In this document: piece after piece, positions 1 through 10,371 of the stretch
Position numbering within the stretch: position 1 is the first letter of the stretch
Layout: each line of letters starts with the position of its first letter
NCBI GenBank assembly: GCA_020746105.1
Contig: CM036630.1
Location: 12,051,840 to 12,115,839 of the forward strand
Direction of reading: 5' to 3'
Source of the DNA: Trogon surrucura
Taxonomy: Eukaryota > Chordata > Aves > Trogoniformes > Trogonidae
Length of the DNA stretch: 64,000 nt
Program-made: the position numbers and the translations under genes
The notes under the pieces: generated by a model
What the model saw: the letters and a program-made list of their open reading frames with translations, nothing else
What the model was told of the DNA's origin: nothing
Databases searched by the model: none

Positions 1-2
1 TT

Positions 3-203
3 CAGAACTGCCTGGCTTCCTTGCCTGATGATCTGCCTCATTCGGAGGGAGGACTGCGAGTGAAAGTGGAACCAATGGATACTGATGATGGCAGCAACTG
101 CATTGGACAGACTGAAAAGCAGAGGGAGCGTTCTGGTGGCAAGAGAGATCAGGTTCTGGACAAAGATGCAGCTATGTGTAGCATTATTGATGAAATGACA
201 TAA
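3..203 (+). CDS. MED7: MED7, C-terminal part of the last coding exon (partial, 5' end outside window)
   Basis: MED7 is a subunit of the middle module of Mediator, the nuclear coactivator complex that links transcription factors to RNA polymerase II. Only the last 66 codons are visible. The frame opens at base 3 with [15 protein letters not shown] and ends with [14 protein letters not shown] before a TAA at 201-203. This matches my memory of the human MED7 C-terminus, which has [15 protein letters not shown], then an EPMD acidic stretch and a DAALCVLIDEM ending. Human MED7 continues for three more residues; this copy stops just after IDEM plus Thr. In mammals MED7 lies next to the TIM receptor cluster, as here. 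A first AATAAA at 759-764 may end the transcript. What is seen: an open frame with strong similarity. What is inferred: the upstream part is intact outside the window. Confidence 0.93.
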   Translation, partial: QNCLASLPDDLPHSEGGLRVKVEPMDTDDGSNCIGQTEKQRERSGGKRDQVLDKDAAMCSIIDEMT

Positions 204-764
204 AGAAAGCACTTTTTTTTGTTGTTTTTGTTAGTTCACGGTAGTGAGAGGCAAAATAGATTCTGAAGGTATACATTGTGTTTTGTTTTGCTGTTGTGTA
301 AGCAGAAAAAGCATTTATTGTATACCTGTTGGAGGTTGTGACTAGGCATATGAAAGTATTTATTATTTTGTGAGCTGTGTGTTGTTAGAAACAAAAAAGT
401 ACCCTTTTTGTTAAATGGATCAAGTGAGCTGGTAGCCACAGATTAAAGTTTGCTTTTTCTGTTTGTCCCTAATCACTTTCTGCTTCTTTTGAGTATGTTT
501 TTTTCCCTTTAAACTGCTTTATAATGTGGAAACAAATAGGAGATCTGACAGAGGAATTGCAGTTGACAGTTACTTCATTTCAAATAAGTGCTACTTGTTT
601 ACAATTTCAAGAATGTGTAATTAAGAAATTAGTGTGAAGTCTGCAAAATCCATTCCTTTCTAGTTTTGTAATGATATTACTCCAGAGAACCTGAGAATTT
701 CTTTATTGTGATGTGGTGTAATTTGCCTTAAAGAGACACACTGTCAGGAATCTCAACAAATAAA
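204..764 (+). other. MED7: MED7 3' UTR (proximal form)
   Basis: This AT-rich non-coding sequence follows the MED7 stop codon and ends at the first good polyadenylation hexamer, AATAAA at 759-764. A longer form is possible. No conserved coding is seen. The short open frames on the opposite strand are low-complexity and unconvincing. Confidence 0.5.
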
Positions 765-839
765 TGAGTTAAAATTAATTGGATTCTGATTTTCTTGGAT
801 GTAAATCATAACTGGTCCTGAGCTTACAAAAATGCCTAC

Positions 840-840
<1 letters not shown>

Positions 841-863
<23 letters not shown>
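841..863. repeat. poly-T run of 23
   Basis: This is an uninterrupted run of T followed by seven A. It could be the poly-A tail of an old minus-strand retrotransposon or a simple repeat. I see no recognisable element body beside it. Confidence 0.8.
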
Positions 864-870
<7 letters not shown>

Positions 871-3095
871 CGCATAAATACTAACTTGTATTTCCTGCAT
901 AGGTAATGGACAGGCATGAAGTGAATCATTTGGCACTGCAGATGCTTTGTATTTGCCTTCTCAGGAAGGTTTGAAAGAACCTGGAAGTATTCCATCAAGT
1001 GGAAGTTATATCCACCATGTTTAAGGAACATTTGAGTTGGATCAAGCCCCCATAGCAGAGGAAAGAGTGATTTGATAGTGAAGAAGTGGCTTCTTTACCC
1101 TGCTCCTCCTGTCAGGGGAGTCCTACTGTCATTTTGACAAGTAACACTGTAGTATGTGTGTTTCCCAAAGTATGTACAGCAGCTAAGCCCCAGGTAAACT
1201 TTACGGGTGAGGAGACTTGCACACACTCTGTTTATAACTGATTTAACGAGCTGTGTCTGATAATTCTGTTGTTTTCAGAAACATTTGTTAAATGAGCAGG
1301 CAAAAGTACTTAGTTGTTGGGTGGTGGGGATTGAGCTCAGTACAGATAAAAATTAAGTGACTGACTCATTGCAAAACATCTCCTATTTTGAGTGCACACG
1401 ACATCGTAACAAAGAAGAAGTAGAAATGTTTCTTTCAGAAATGTATAAATAAGTTCACAAGGTTAATGCTTTTGTCTTTTATTCCACCACTGCTTGCTTG
1501 CTTCTCCCCAGACAATATTCAAATTATATTGCTTGTAGGGAATTAAAACAGTTGCAGGTGAGCAGAATTAATTTGGTATCTACTTTGCAAATGTTTCAAG
1601 CGGAAGATAGGAAGAAGTATTTAGTGCCTCCTGTTTGTCACAGACGTTTTAACTTTGCCATTCAAAGAACCTGTCAGATGCTCAGTGGTATTGTGTTCGT
1701 TTTGGTCTACTTTTTATGCTCGTAGTAAAGTCATAGGCCTGGGTACCATAGGTTAAAAATACTGCACAAGCTGGATCCTAGCAGCAACTAACAATTGCAA
1801 TGAACTTTTTTTTTGTGAAACCGTTGAGGTAAACAGGGATCGTGTAATTGAAAAAGTACTTGAGGCTGCTTTCACTTTCCAAAAAGTTTCATGAATAATT
1901 TGTTTGTTCTAAGTTGATTTTTTTTTTTTTTTGCCTCACCCCATGTTTAAGGCAAACCCTTACAAAGCTGTGGGAGGCTTCCTGGCCTTTTTTCAGCCAA
2001 AATGTTGACCTTTTCAGCTGTTGTCAGTCAAAGCAAGGACAGCTTTCCCTTTTTTTGTTACAACTTTACTTTTGGGGAAAACAGCAGACGCTAGCTGCAG
2101 TGGGGCAGGGGCTGGCATACACCTGTTAGCCTACACTTCTCCTAGGATGATGTTACTCACTGACTAGCAAATTTGACTATAAATGTTGTTTTCTCTAGTG
2201 TGCTAATTAGCCTGCTCCTGATGATGAGATCTTTCCTTAACTCGGCAAATTTTGATTTTATTTTTCACTGTGATAGCATTTGAAGTGTTCCAAAATTTTA
2301 ATGTATACAACGTGTGTTGGATTACACATACTTTGTGAAACTTCAGTGAGATAATGTTAACATCAGGTGTTAAGTAGCATTTTGTAGGATGTTTCCTTAT
2401 TTGTAAAATTTTTTTAAAGGAAGGAAAAGAAAAAAGCCCAGCGTTCCTATTACACTGTCTGAACAAGCACGGGGATAACAGAAGTACAGTTGCTTGAAAA
2501 GTTCCAAAAGTTTCTTGTTCCAGAGAAGCCAAGTGTGTCACCAGTGGATGAAAGGGGGAAGTTTGTGGTTCTGATCATCTAGGGGGAAAAGAAGAAAAGT
2601 TATTTAATGATACAGCTTTAAAATACTGCAAAGAAGAGTTGTTTGCAGGAATACTTTAAGCTTATTTCAGTATTTAATATTTTGGTTTGTCTTCATTTTC
2701 ACAAAGTATGATATGACTGTATAGTCAAGAAAAAATGTGCAGCTACTTTAAGGGCTGCATGAAAACATTGGCATCTTTTCTAGCAGTGCTCATTCCTTGC
2801 AGAAACAAAAAACAGAAACTTGGAAAACAAGCATGTAGAAACTCGAAATTGTATCAAGAAGTTCCACGTTGTTTGAGATGAAATGTAAAACATGTGGGTT
2901 AAGTTGCCCTGTAGCTCACGTTGTCTTACTGTGTGAGCAAACTGGCTTTCCTGAGGATACAGACAGCACCTGAACTACCGTAAACTATTGTATGAACAAA
3001 ACAACCCAGGTGAAGGGAGTAGAACGGGCTCAGACAGACCCGTGGGATAACACATTCCTTATTTTCTCACCTAATTTATTTATTTCAGAGCTCAA
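864..3095. other. Intergenic or distal 3' UTR, nothing recognised
   Basis: About 2.2 kb of moderately AT-rich DNA. The open frames are short, lack splice context and have no recognisable similarity. A T-rich run lies near 1918-1932. No RNA gene or repeat family was recognised. Confidence 0.5.
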
Positions 3096-3345
3096 GCGTG
3101 GCCTGTGCAGCGGAGGAATCCACGTGGACCCACGTGCCCTGCACATTATCGCGGGTAACCGGCAGAAGGGACGTGTCCTGGTCTGGGACAGGTATCTGCC
3201 ACACGCAGAACCGCCAAGATGTGATTGTTGGCCGCGCTGTGGTGAATGCGGTCACCCGCCTTTTGCCAGAGCAAGGTTGATTTGTCTTTGCTGTTTGTGC
3301 AGAGCAGTTTCTCCAGAAATCAAGACGAGCAAAGAGGAAGCATTT
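3096..3345. promoter_or_regulatory. CpG-rich island-like segment with two CACGTG E-boxes
   Basis: Roughly 14 or more CpG dinucleotides sit in 250 bp, while the flanking kilobases have very few. Two palindromic CACGTG E-boxes lie at 3121-3126 and 3131-3136, exactly 10 bp apart and so on the same face of the helix. CACGTG is bound by bHLH-Zip factors of the USF, MYC/MAX and TFE/MITF groups. The segment is open in more than one frame on both strands and begins after a splice-acceptor-like TTATTTATTTCAG, so an unrecognised exon is also possible. I could not match any of its translations to a known protein. Confidence 0.4.
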
Positions 3346-4500
3346 TCTTGAGTCCTGCTTCCAGCCACTGCATGCAAAAGCCCCCCTTTATCCCCCTTTC
3401 TCTCAGTTCTCTCTACAAGTATGTTGCTTACTGTTTATCTGTCTCTCAACTACTTTAATCCTCTGTTCTTCCTCCTTTTCACTTAAAGAAGCAGTTGCTT
3501 TGAGGATTCTGCTGTCATGTAAGGTAGTCAGTGCCAGACAGCTCTGTTGGCTCTAATTCTAGCCTAATGTAGGTTTTTTATTACGTTTTTGGAAGCATTT
3601 CTGCTTTCAGATATTGACAAAAGTAACTGGAGCTTAGAACTTAATTTTATATGTATAAAACAGTGTGAGGTAGAATAGTTGCTTCAGCAAAGGACATTTG
3701 TTGGCCCTAGATCAAACACACTTTCTCACAGCTGCAGTTCTAGTCCAAACAGCATCAAAAGACCAGATGTCCACAAGCAGAGTTAGGTAATCCAGAGATA
3801 AGAAGAATGGGCAGGGAACACCATTTCTCAAAAGCTGTATTTCAGCAACATTTTATCAAAGCGAGCCTTGAGCCTGGGATGACACGGTTCCCACACTATT
3901 TTTGAAGTGACCTCTATTCTGTGTGTGTTACTTTATTCTGCAAAAGCCCATGTGTACAGGATTTTGAAGAGTTGGATGGTGAAAGAGTGCAACTCTCCTT
4001 GGTTACAACGGTGTAACTGTAGGACAGCTTTCTGATGCTACCAAAATAAAGCCTACAAAGAGAACAGCATTTGCCTAAAGATGCTCTGAACTACTTCTAA
4101 GTATAACCAGAAATTTATGATTTAATACTTATATAATTCTTCCTAGAAATCTATTACTTTGCCAAGTCCTTTCCGTTTCCCCCAGTCTGTTACATGGGAT
4201 GTGTAATGTCTTATCCAAATTCTATTTACTACAGCAAAAAAAAAGGCGTGGAAAGCAGTATGAGGCAACGGACTACTGACAGTTGTGTCAGCTCATTGGT
4301 GCTGACAATGGTGTCATCTGCTGTAATCAAGCAGGTCTGCGAAAAACGAGAAGTAGATTTCTGAAGCGGTGTGAAGTATTTTAGCCTTCTACTCAAACCA
4401 CAGCAGCAGGAGTTCAGTTGTGTGCTCTGCCAGCAGCAGCACTTGGCTGTGCTGCTAGAGACAAGCAGACTAACCACAGGAAAGGCAATCCAGATTAGTC
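3346..4500. other. Intergenic region upstream of the first TIM gene
   Basis: No gene or repeat was recognised in these 1.1 kb. The minus-strand open frame at 4229-4630 has no similarity that I know and is treated as chance. A small imperfect palindrome, CTGACAGTTGTGTCAG, occurs near 4275-4290. The 5' UTR of the TIM gene should begin somewhere after about 4550. Confidence 0.4.
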
Positions 4501-4540
4501 TAAAGGGCATTCTCAGTTGCGTGTGAAGATGATGTACTGA

Positions 4541-4548
4541 GAGATAAA
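4541..4548 (+). promoter_or_regulatory. Weak TATA-like box upstream of HAVCR1-like gene
   Basis: GATAAAAG lies about 85 bp before the start codon at 4632. The second TIM gene has an A/T-rich box (CATAAAAT) at a similar distance from its ATG. No CpG island is present. This is inference from position only. Confidence 0.25.
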
Positions 4549-4631
4549 AGCAGAAGCTTACGAAGAAGATAGGCTTTCTTGAATGTAGGTGCCCAAGGGG
4601 TGAATACGAACGTTCCTCGTTTTCAGCCACA

Positions 4632-4680
4632 ATGTCGTCTTATTTCTGTGTCAACTGGATTCTTCTGATCCTCTTTGCAG
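4632..4680 (+). CDS. HAVCR1: HAVCR1-like exon 1: signal peptide
   Basis: The start ATG sits in a good context (GCCACAATGT). Sixteen codons plus one base encode a hydrophobic leader (MSSYFCVNWILLILFA). The donor is GTAACT at 4681, leaving phase 1. The second TIM gene has a first coding exon of exactly the same length. Confidence 0.8.
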
Positions 4681-7600
4681 GTAACTAAGTGGGCCTAAAT
4701 GCATAGGAATTGGATGGAGGTAATATTCATCAATATTTCTGAGTGTTATAAAGAGAGATATTTTATGTTACAATGGAAAGAGTGGCCATGGGACGCAGAA
4801 ACTGCAGTTTTGTCTTATGAATAGAATTTTGTCACAGTATCTCAATAGTTTTCTGGTGGCTTTATCTCATTTTTAAAACAGAATCATGTGACCGTATGAT
4901 GGTTTTAAGGATGCTGCTTCTTGGGTTGTCTGCTAGTCTTCTTAGTGAATGATCTTTTGTGGTTTTTTAGATAATGATGACCTGAGACGAGCAGAAATCC
5001 CTAAATAGTTTTAGAACCAAGGATATTTCACTTCAACATGCTTTGTGAGAGTGAATGGTTAGGAAGACAGGGAAAAGGTCAACTGTGACTTCTGTTTTTT
5101 AGCCAATATGAAATTTTATTGGGACAATGTGAAATGGAGGGTATCTGGTATCTAGTATGAAAAGCTTCCACTTACATGCACTGGGCTCAACAGCTACATT
5201 TGTCTTTTTGTCCCCAGGTCCCACGATGTCGAGATCAATTGTGAAAGGAAATGTTGGTGAGAACATCACTGTGCCCTGTTTCTACCAAGTTAAGGGGCCA
5301 GGAGACATCACATCAATGTGCTGGGGTCGTGGCAGCTGCCCTACTTCCAAGTGTTATCGGACCATTATCTGGACAGATGGATGGAGGGTGACAGAGCAGT
5401 ACAGCAGCAGGTATACGTTGAAAGGGAACCTGCTAAAGGGCGACGTGTCCCTCACGATCACGAACGCCAGGGAAGCTGACAGTGGGATGTACTGCTGCCG
5501 CGTGGAGATCTCGGGGTGGTTCAATGATCAGACAAGTAACCACGAGGTTGTGATAGAGAAAGGTGAGTGCAGAGGCGCTCGCTCGTGTCAGCGCTGCTGT
5601 GGGAAATCTGCGGATGAGTCTGGATTTCAAAGCTGGTGGTGAAAACTATTTCTGTAAGCATCCGTAGGACTGATCTGTAGGACTTTTGAGATCTACTGTT
5701 AGTGCTGTTTAAATTAATCTGTCTTTGGCATTGTTGTAATTCCAGTGTAATCACTGCAATTAAAACAAAAGACGTGGTGCTTTGTTTCATGGCACTACTG
5801 AGCTTTCTTAGAAGCACTATTTGAAGAATCCAAGAGAAAGGGCAGCACAGGGTAATTAATTCATCTGAAGCATTATGCTTGTACTCCTTTTCATAGAAAA
5901 CGGCACTTCATTTTCCCTGCTTGATTCCGGAGCAAAGCCTAGGAACAGAAAATTACTATGGACCTTTTCTTTTAAACCAACTTTTCCTTTGATTTTTAGT
6001 TTCCCTCTTGTTTGTAAAAAGCTCAGTATATGGAACAAGTGGCTGACATGTACTTGTGTAACTGGTGCTAGCAATTTTTTACTATAGAAACCCTTTTTCT
6101 TTTTCACTACATAAATGCACACTAAGGTTAATTATAACGTATGTTGGTTTTGTTTTATTTTTTTAACATCAGCTAGGATCTCTACTGCAAGTCCTCACAC
6201 TTACACCTCTGAACAGACCTCAGGTAACTTTTATCCAAGTATTAATCTCAATAGCATATATGAACTATATTGCAAATGGGAATCTTAGGAAGGAAACAAA
6301 ATTATAGATGATAGAATTGTCTTGGCTAAAACTTACTAAACATTACCATAGAACCACAGATCACAACTTGGGTTTAAATTCTGCCTGACAGTATATAGAG
6401 AATCCAACAGAAGGAACATGTATATGTGGGAGGAAATTTGCTTCCAGGTGTTATGCTTTAGATGTTGAGGTTTTTTTGCTGCTGCAAGCATTTTTTTTCT
6501 TGTGGCTTTTTTTTTTGGTATATTGTTTTCTTTGTGGTATAAAATCTCACCTCATCTTCTGGAAATGCATCCCATGAACAGTAAACCAGAAATTTTTAGG
6601 AGTTGTGTGTGCCCACCATTTTAATCAACTTCTTTGTTGCTCTGTAACATAGAACTGTTTTATTGGGCTAACTCAAAAGTCCATCTAATTTGGGATCCTA
6701 TCTCAGTAGCAGTCAGCAATAGATGATTAAGGAAGATCATAGAAATGGGGCAGTAATTTTGTGATTCAGCACCAAAGTATTCTTCTACCCTGGCCCAAAG
6801 TATTCTTCTGTGCTGGTATATACCTTATTCTCTGTTTTTTGAAAGAAAAATCAAGGATGCCATTTGTATTTCTCCCTCCATCTCAGCTATTTCCAGCTAA
6901 GCAACTCTAAAATGTTACAACAGTTGCATTTCCTTTTTGGAAGAAGAAGTGAAAACTTTCTCAGACTGTTTCTGTTCTAGTTGCAAGTAACATGGCTTTC
7001 CATCTTAGAACTCATGGGTTTTCTTAACCCTGTGACGTCTTCCTGAGCTGCCAGTGGAACAATTTTCTATATTCTTAGAATATAAGTTATTATGTACATG
7101 TTCACACAGAGTAAGAATGGAAAAGGCAGGAGGCCTTTGATGTAGAAATACTCCAGCATCTCTAGTGGAAGAGAACAGTGAAGCAGATGATCCTGTGCTG
7201 TACAAAATAAAGCTTCTGGGATAAGGGTAACAATTTAAATCATCAAAAGAACCAGCTGGGGTGGTCATACCATTTTCAGGAGGGTTGTGTATCATCTGAC
7301 AACACGTGGAGAAACTGAGACTGATGATATGGAAGACATAAATTTGTATCTCTGAATTTTAAATATCACAAACAGATTTCCCCTGGGAAATGACCTCAAA
7401 ATATGCCGCAGGTCCTTATGCAAACATCACACCTTGGTCAGTTTGTTTACTCTATAACTGTCTGGGACTTTTAAAGTATCACTTCCATTCTCTAACTCTG
7501 GATCACTTGCTCCTTCAAGGCCCTGAGCTAACCTTAATCAGTTTTCATCAGGTAACCTAAGTTTGCTTTAGGCATCTGCTGCCTCTTCTTGGCTCCAAAC

Positions 7601-10233
7601 CCTACCTTGGTAACTCCTTCCTTCTAGGCCCTGTGTTGAGATAACAGCGGGCGATGAGTGTTTCCTGGAAGGAATTCAAAGCTCTCAGAAGGGCAACAGA
7701 GGCTCAAATACTCAGAGTTTTGTGCTGCTCTCTAAAGGTTCCAACCTCTTTATGGTATGCAGAGCCAAACCTACTTAAGTTCAGTGGTCCCAAGTCAGCA
7801 GTAGAAATTTCTCTCTGTCAAGGCAGAACGGTTCTCTGCAAGTGATGTGTTTGTCTTGCCTTTGCTCAGCTCGTGGGAGCACCAGCGAATCATCCTTTGC
7901 CATCACAACAACGTTGACTTCAGTTTCTGCTTCGGAAGCTCCGCAGACTGTAAGCATCTCTGTCGTGCTATAGCGTGCCTCTGTGGACGGACATGAGAGG
8001 TTATTGGCTCATCCCTACAGTTCACTTGTACTGCTTTGGTTTGATTGCAAAAGAGCATTACTTTTTCTCGTTTTCACATTTAGTATTTATGAAAGAGAGG
8101 GGAAAAAAAAATCTGCTTAGTAGGCACAAAGTGTTTCCTACTAATAGAGGAAGAGCTTTAGCAACACTTTTATTGCCTTGCAGGCCACTGGTCCCGGTTC
8201 AAGTGCCTCAGACTACTCAGATGTAACCACAAACGTGCAGGTATGGTGGGAGATGGGGAGGAGTTGAAACTGGACAACCTGACAGTCCAGGGATGCCCTG
8301 CACTCCCCATGCCATGGGCTTCAAACAGCTCTGCATCTGTCCTGCTGAGTCCTCCAGCACATACTGAAGAGTGACATCACCCAAGTTTTATCAGGAAGAC
8401 AAGAGAGCCAAGCCAGCCTTCGGGAAGGCTGGTTGTGATGTACTACAAGGCGGAATGTGCTGTGGGCATTCATACTGCTTTGAGTGCAGAATGTAACTCA
8501 GGGACCGTACTGTGCTTCAGCATCTTTCCAGGCCTGAGTTCCTAGTGAGGGTTTAGGGATCTAAGAGCTGGCTTCAGAAAGAGGTTTTGCCTAAATGAAG
8601 ACCAATGCAAAGAGAAGGCATATTTACTTATCAGTATAAAGCCTTGAATAACTGCTGAATAAGGTGACAAAAAGGTCGGAGGGTGTGACATCAGGGATAT
8701 TGCAATCATAAAAAATACTTACCCAATAGTATTAAACCTGAAAAAATGGGATTTGTAACAACTCCAGGTCCTTTGCCAATCTCTAAAAATGATGTGTTTA
8801 ACAGCACAGTTCACACAACTGTTGCTGTGATTCTGCTTGAAACTAGTCCCCTATCAAATTAGGCTTGTGCTTTCAAGTGTACTTTTACTGCAGGATTGCA
8901 AAATACACAGATCACCTTTGGGTACTCAGTGGGCTTCCTGCTGTCAGTGCCGATAACGCTCATCTGTTTTGTGTCTGACAGAACATGTCTGTATCACTTC
9001 CCCATCAGCAGTATTCAGAAAATGGCCTATACATCGGGATTGGTTTATGTGTGGTGCTTCTATCCATCCTTACTTTGGCTCTGTTCCTCACTAGACGTAA
9101 GTATTTCTCACAGGTGGTTTTTGAACAATAGGTCAGGTACATCTAATTACAGCTGCTGGCAGATGCTACACGTCGTCTGCTTCAGGGAAGTGAGCTCAGG
9201 GCTCTGGGTGGCCTCGCCCTGTGCCCTGCACTGTGGTTGCTTGCTCAGCTCTTCCCCCCGGCCTCTGGGACACAGCAAGGGACCACTGTGGTCCCATCAT
9301 TTGATGTCTTGGACTCTGTAGCAACCAGGTGACCCAGGGTCTGCTGAGGAGGCGTGTGGTACAAGCCCAGCTTTCCTCCCCACTCATTTCTTTGTTCTCA
9401 TTCCTCAGCTGGCATGTTGTCACAGTTCTTCCCAGTGATAATGGGAGGAGCACTGGTTTCATGTAACTGTGTCCAATATTTTTCTGTGTGCCAGATTTTC
9501 TGCATAGCAACTTTTGTTCAGACCAAGGCATATCAGTTAGGTCCCGTGGAAATAACGTGGACTTTCTATACTGAAAACATTTGATTAAAGTTCCCTTATT
9601 TAGTTTTTCTTACACTTGAATTTTCTTTTTGAACCTGCTACTTTACTTGCTTCTGACGGTTAAAGAAAATTATTTTTGTTTTTTTTTTCCTGTTTTCTTT
9701 ATTTTCCTTCTGGATGGTCCTTAGAATACAGTGCAAAGAAGACTGGTGAGTTTGCAAAGTAAGTATTTTGTTTCTGCTTTAGCTAATAGGACAAACTAGG
9801 TGGCAGAAAGAAAAAGTCAGTATGCTGACCCCTCCATCATATACTTTGACTTTTTCAATCTCAAATTAACAGCAAACATTGCAAAAAGAAGTTAATAAAT
9901 CCTGCTACATACTATTTGTAAGCAAAAGAGAGTATAACTGTCAGTTTGTTGCATTAGGGAGCATGCAAACCTCAAGTGTGGGTTGCTTCATAAATGGAAG
10001 AATGATTCATTATCAGTCATGTTTAGATTTGCACGTTTTACGTTTTTCCAGTGAGCTAGTTGTTTTAGTTATCTGCTCTTCTGTGTCTTTGTTGTCTTTT
10101 TTTTTTGTGTAACAGCATGTTTTTCACTCTTTTGTGCAGCTTTGTTGCATTTTGGAGGCCAGAAGGTGCAGGGAACCGTAGTGTCCTGGAAGATGAAACC
10201 CATGCAGAGGAAAACATTTATATAATACACTAA
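4632..10233 (+). CDS. HAVCR1: HAVCR1-like TIM-family phosphatidylserine receptor (8 coding exons, 274 aa)
   Basis: TIM proteins are type I membrane receptors of immune and epithelial cells that bind phosphatidylserine through an IgV domain. Joined exons: 4632-4680, 5218-5562, 6173-6223, 7870-7949, 8184-8240, 8982-9096, 9725-9758 and 10140-10233. They total 825 nt, stay open through every junction and use GT-AG sites. Residues 1-17 form a signal peptide. The IgV domain (about 19-131) has the six TIM cysteines C37, C51, C57, C62, C109 and C110, the CWGRG motif at 51-55 and WFND at 117-120, the metal and lipid pocket. N32-I-T is a glycosylation sequon. A short stalk (132-194) has about 28 Ser/Thr in 63 residues. 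The membrane span is about 210-230. The tail ends EENIYIIH with Tyr271, like the tyrosine motifs of mammalian TIM-1 and TIM-3. WFND favours HAVCR1 over HAVCR2, but orthology is not proven. Polyadenylation signals lie at 10357 and 10366. Confidence 0.85.
5218..5562 (+). CDS. HAVCR1: HAVCR1-like exon 2: IgV domain
   Basis: The acceptor is TTTTTGTCCCCAG and the donor is AG/GTGAGT. The 345-nt exon in phase 1-1 encodes the whole IgV domain, typical of TIM and CD300/pIgR-type V exons. The CFYQVKG, CWGRGSCPTSKC and DSGMYCCRVE motifs and the GWFND loop are plainly readable. Confidence 0.93.
6173..6223 (+). CDS. HAVCR1: HAVCR1-like exon 3: stalk
   Basis: This 51-nt exon in phase 1-1 follows the acceptor TTTTTTAACATCAG and precedes the donor CAG/GTAACT. 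It encodes a Ser/Thr-rich stretch (ISTASPHTYTSEQTS) that fits an O-glycosylated stalk. Confidence 0.7.
6640..6765. mobile_element. Possible ancient LINE/SINE fragment in intron 3
   Basis: The sequence GGGCTAACTCAAAAGTCCATCTAATTTGGGATCC... resembles, from memory, an old amniote CR1/L3-type repeat with the core GTCCATCTAGCCCAGTATCC. It is heavily diverged. The call is tentative. Confidence 0.3.
7870..7949 (+). CDS. HAVCR1: HAVCR1-like exon 4: mucin stalk
   Basis: This 80-nt exon runs from phase 1 to phase 0. The acceptor is TGCCTTTGCTCAG and the donor is ACT/GTAAGC. The product is dense in Ser and Thr (for example AITTTLTSVSASE), as expected for an O-glycosylated stalk. Confidence 0.72.
8184..8240 (+). 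CDS. HAVCR1: HAVCR1-like exon 5: membrane-proximal stalk
   Basis: This 57-nt exon in phase 0-0 lies between the acceptor TTATTGCCTTGCAG and the donor CAG/GTATGG. It encodes 19 residues rich in Ser, Thr and Gly. Confidence 0.7.
8982..9096 (+). CDS. HAVCR1: HAVCR1-like exon 6: transmembrane segment
   Basis: This 115-nt exon runs from phase 0 to phase 1. It encodes a hydrophobic span, LYIGIGLCVVLLSILTLALF, followed by Thr-Arg as a stop-transfer edge. The acceptor is GTGTCTGACAG and the donor is GAC/GTAAGT. Confidence 0.85.
9725..9758 (+). CDS. HAVCR1: HAVCR1-like exon 7: cytoplasmic micro-exon
   Basis: This 34-nt exon runs from phase 1 to phase 2 and encodes QYSAKKTGEFA. I chose the downstream donor AAA/GTAAGT at 9759 because it alone leads into the tyrosine-containing final frame. 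An equally good donor, CTG/GTGAGT, lies 13 nt earlier at 9746. The 31-nt exon at the same place in the second TIM gene has the same phase pattern. Confidence 0.7.
10140..10233 (+). CDS. HAVCR1: HAVCR1-like exon 8: tail with tyrosine motif and stop
   Basis: The acceptor is CTCTTTTGTGCAG. The frame encodes a 30-residue tail end, including RSVLEDETHAEENIYIIH, and stops at TAA 10231-10233. The pYxx-hydrophobic-type motif resembles SH2-binding sites of mammalian TIM-1 and TIM-3. Confidence 0.78.
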
Positions 10234-10356
10234 GGACTGTGCGCATGCTTGCCTTTGCCATCTCTGGGACATTAAATAGTTTGCAAAATGTTAGCTGCTC
10301 CCTCTACTCAGCAGCTAAATGTGACTGGACTACCGAAGCATTATTCGCATCATTCT

Positions 10357-10371
10357 AATAAAACCAATAAA
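10357..10371 (+). terminator. HAVCR1: Polyadenylation signals of the HAVCR1-like gene
   Basis: Two overlapping-range AATAAA hexamers at 10357-10362 and 10366-10371 lie about 125 bp after the stop codon. This gives a compact 3' UTR. Confidence 0.75.

Noticed and set aside
4229-4630. 133-aa minus-strand open frame
   Set aside because: It lies over the promoter and 5' UTR of the first TIM gene and has no similarity known to me.
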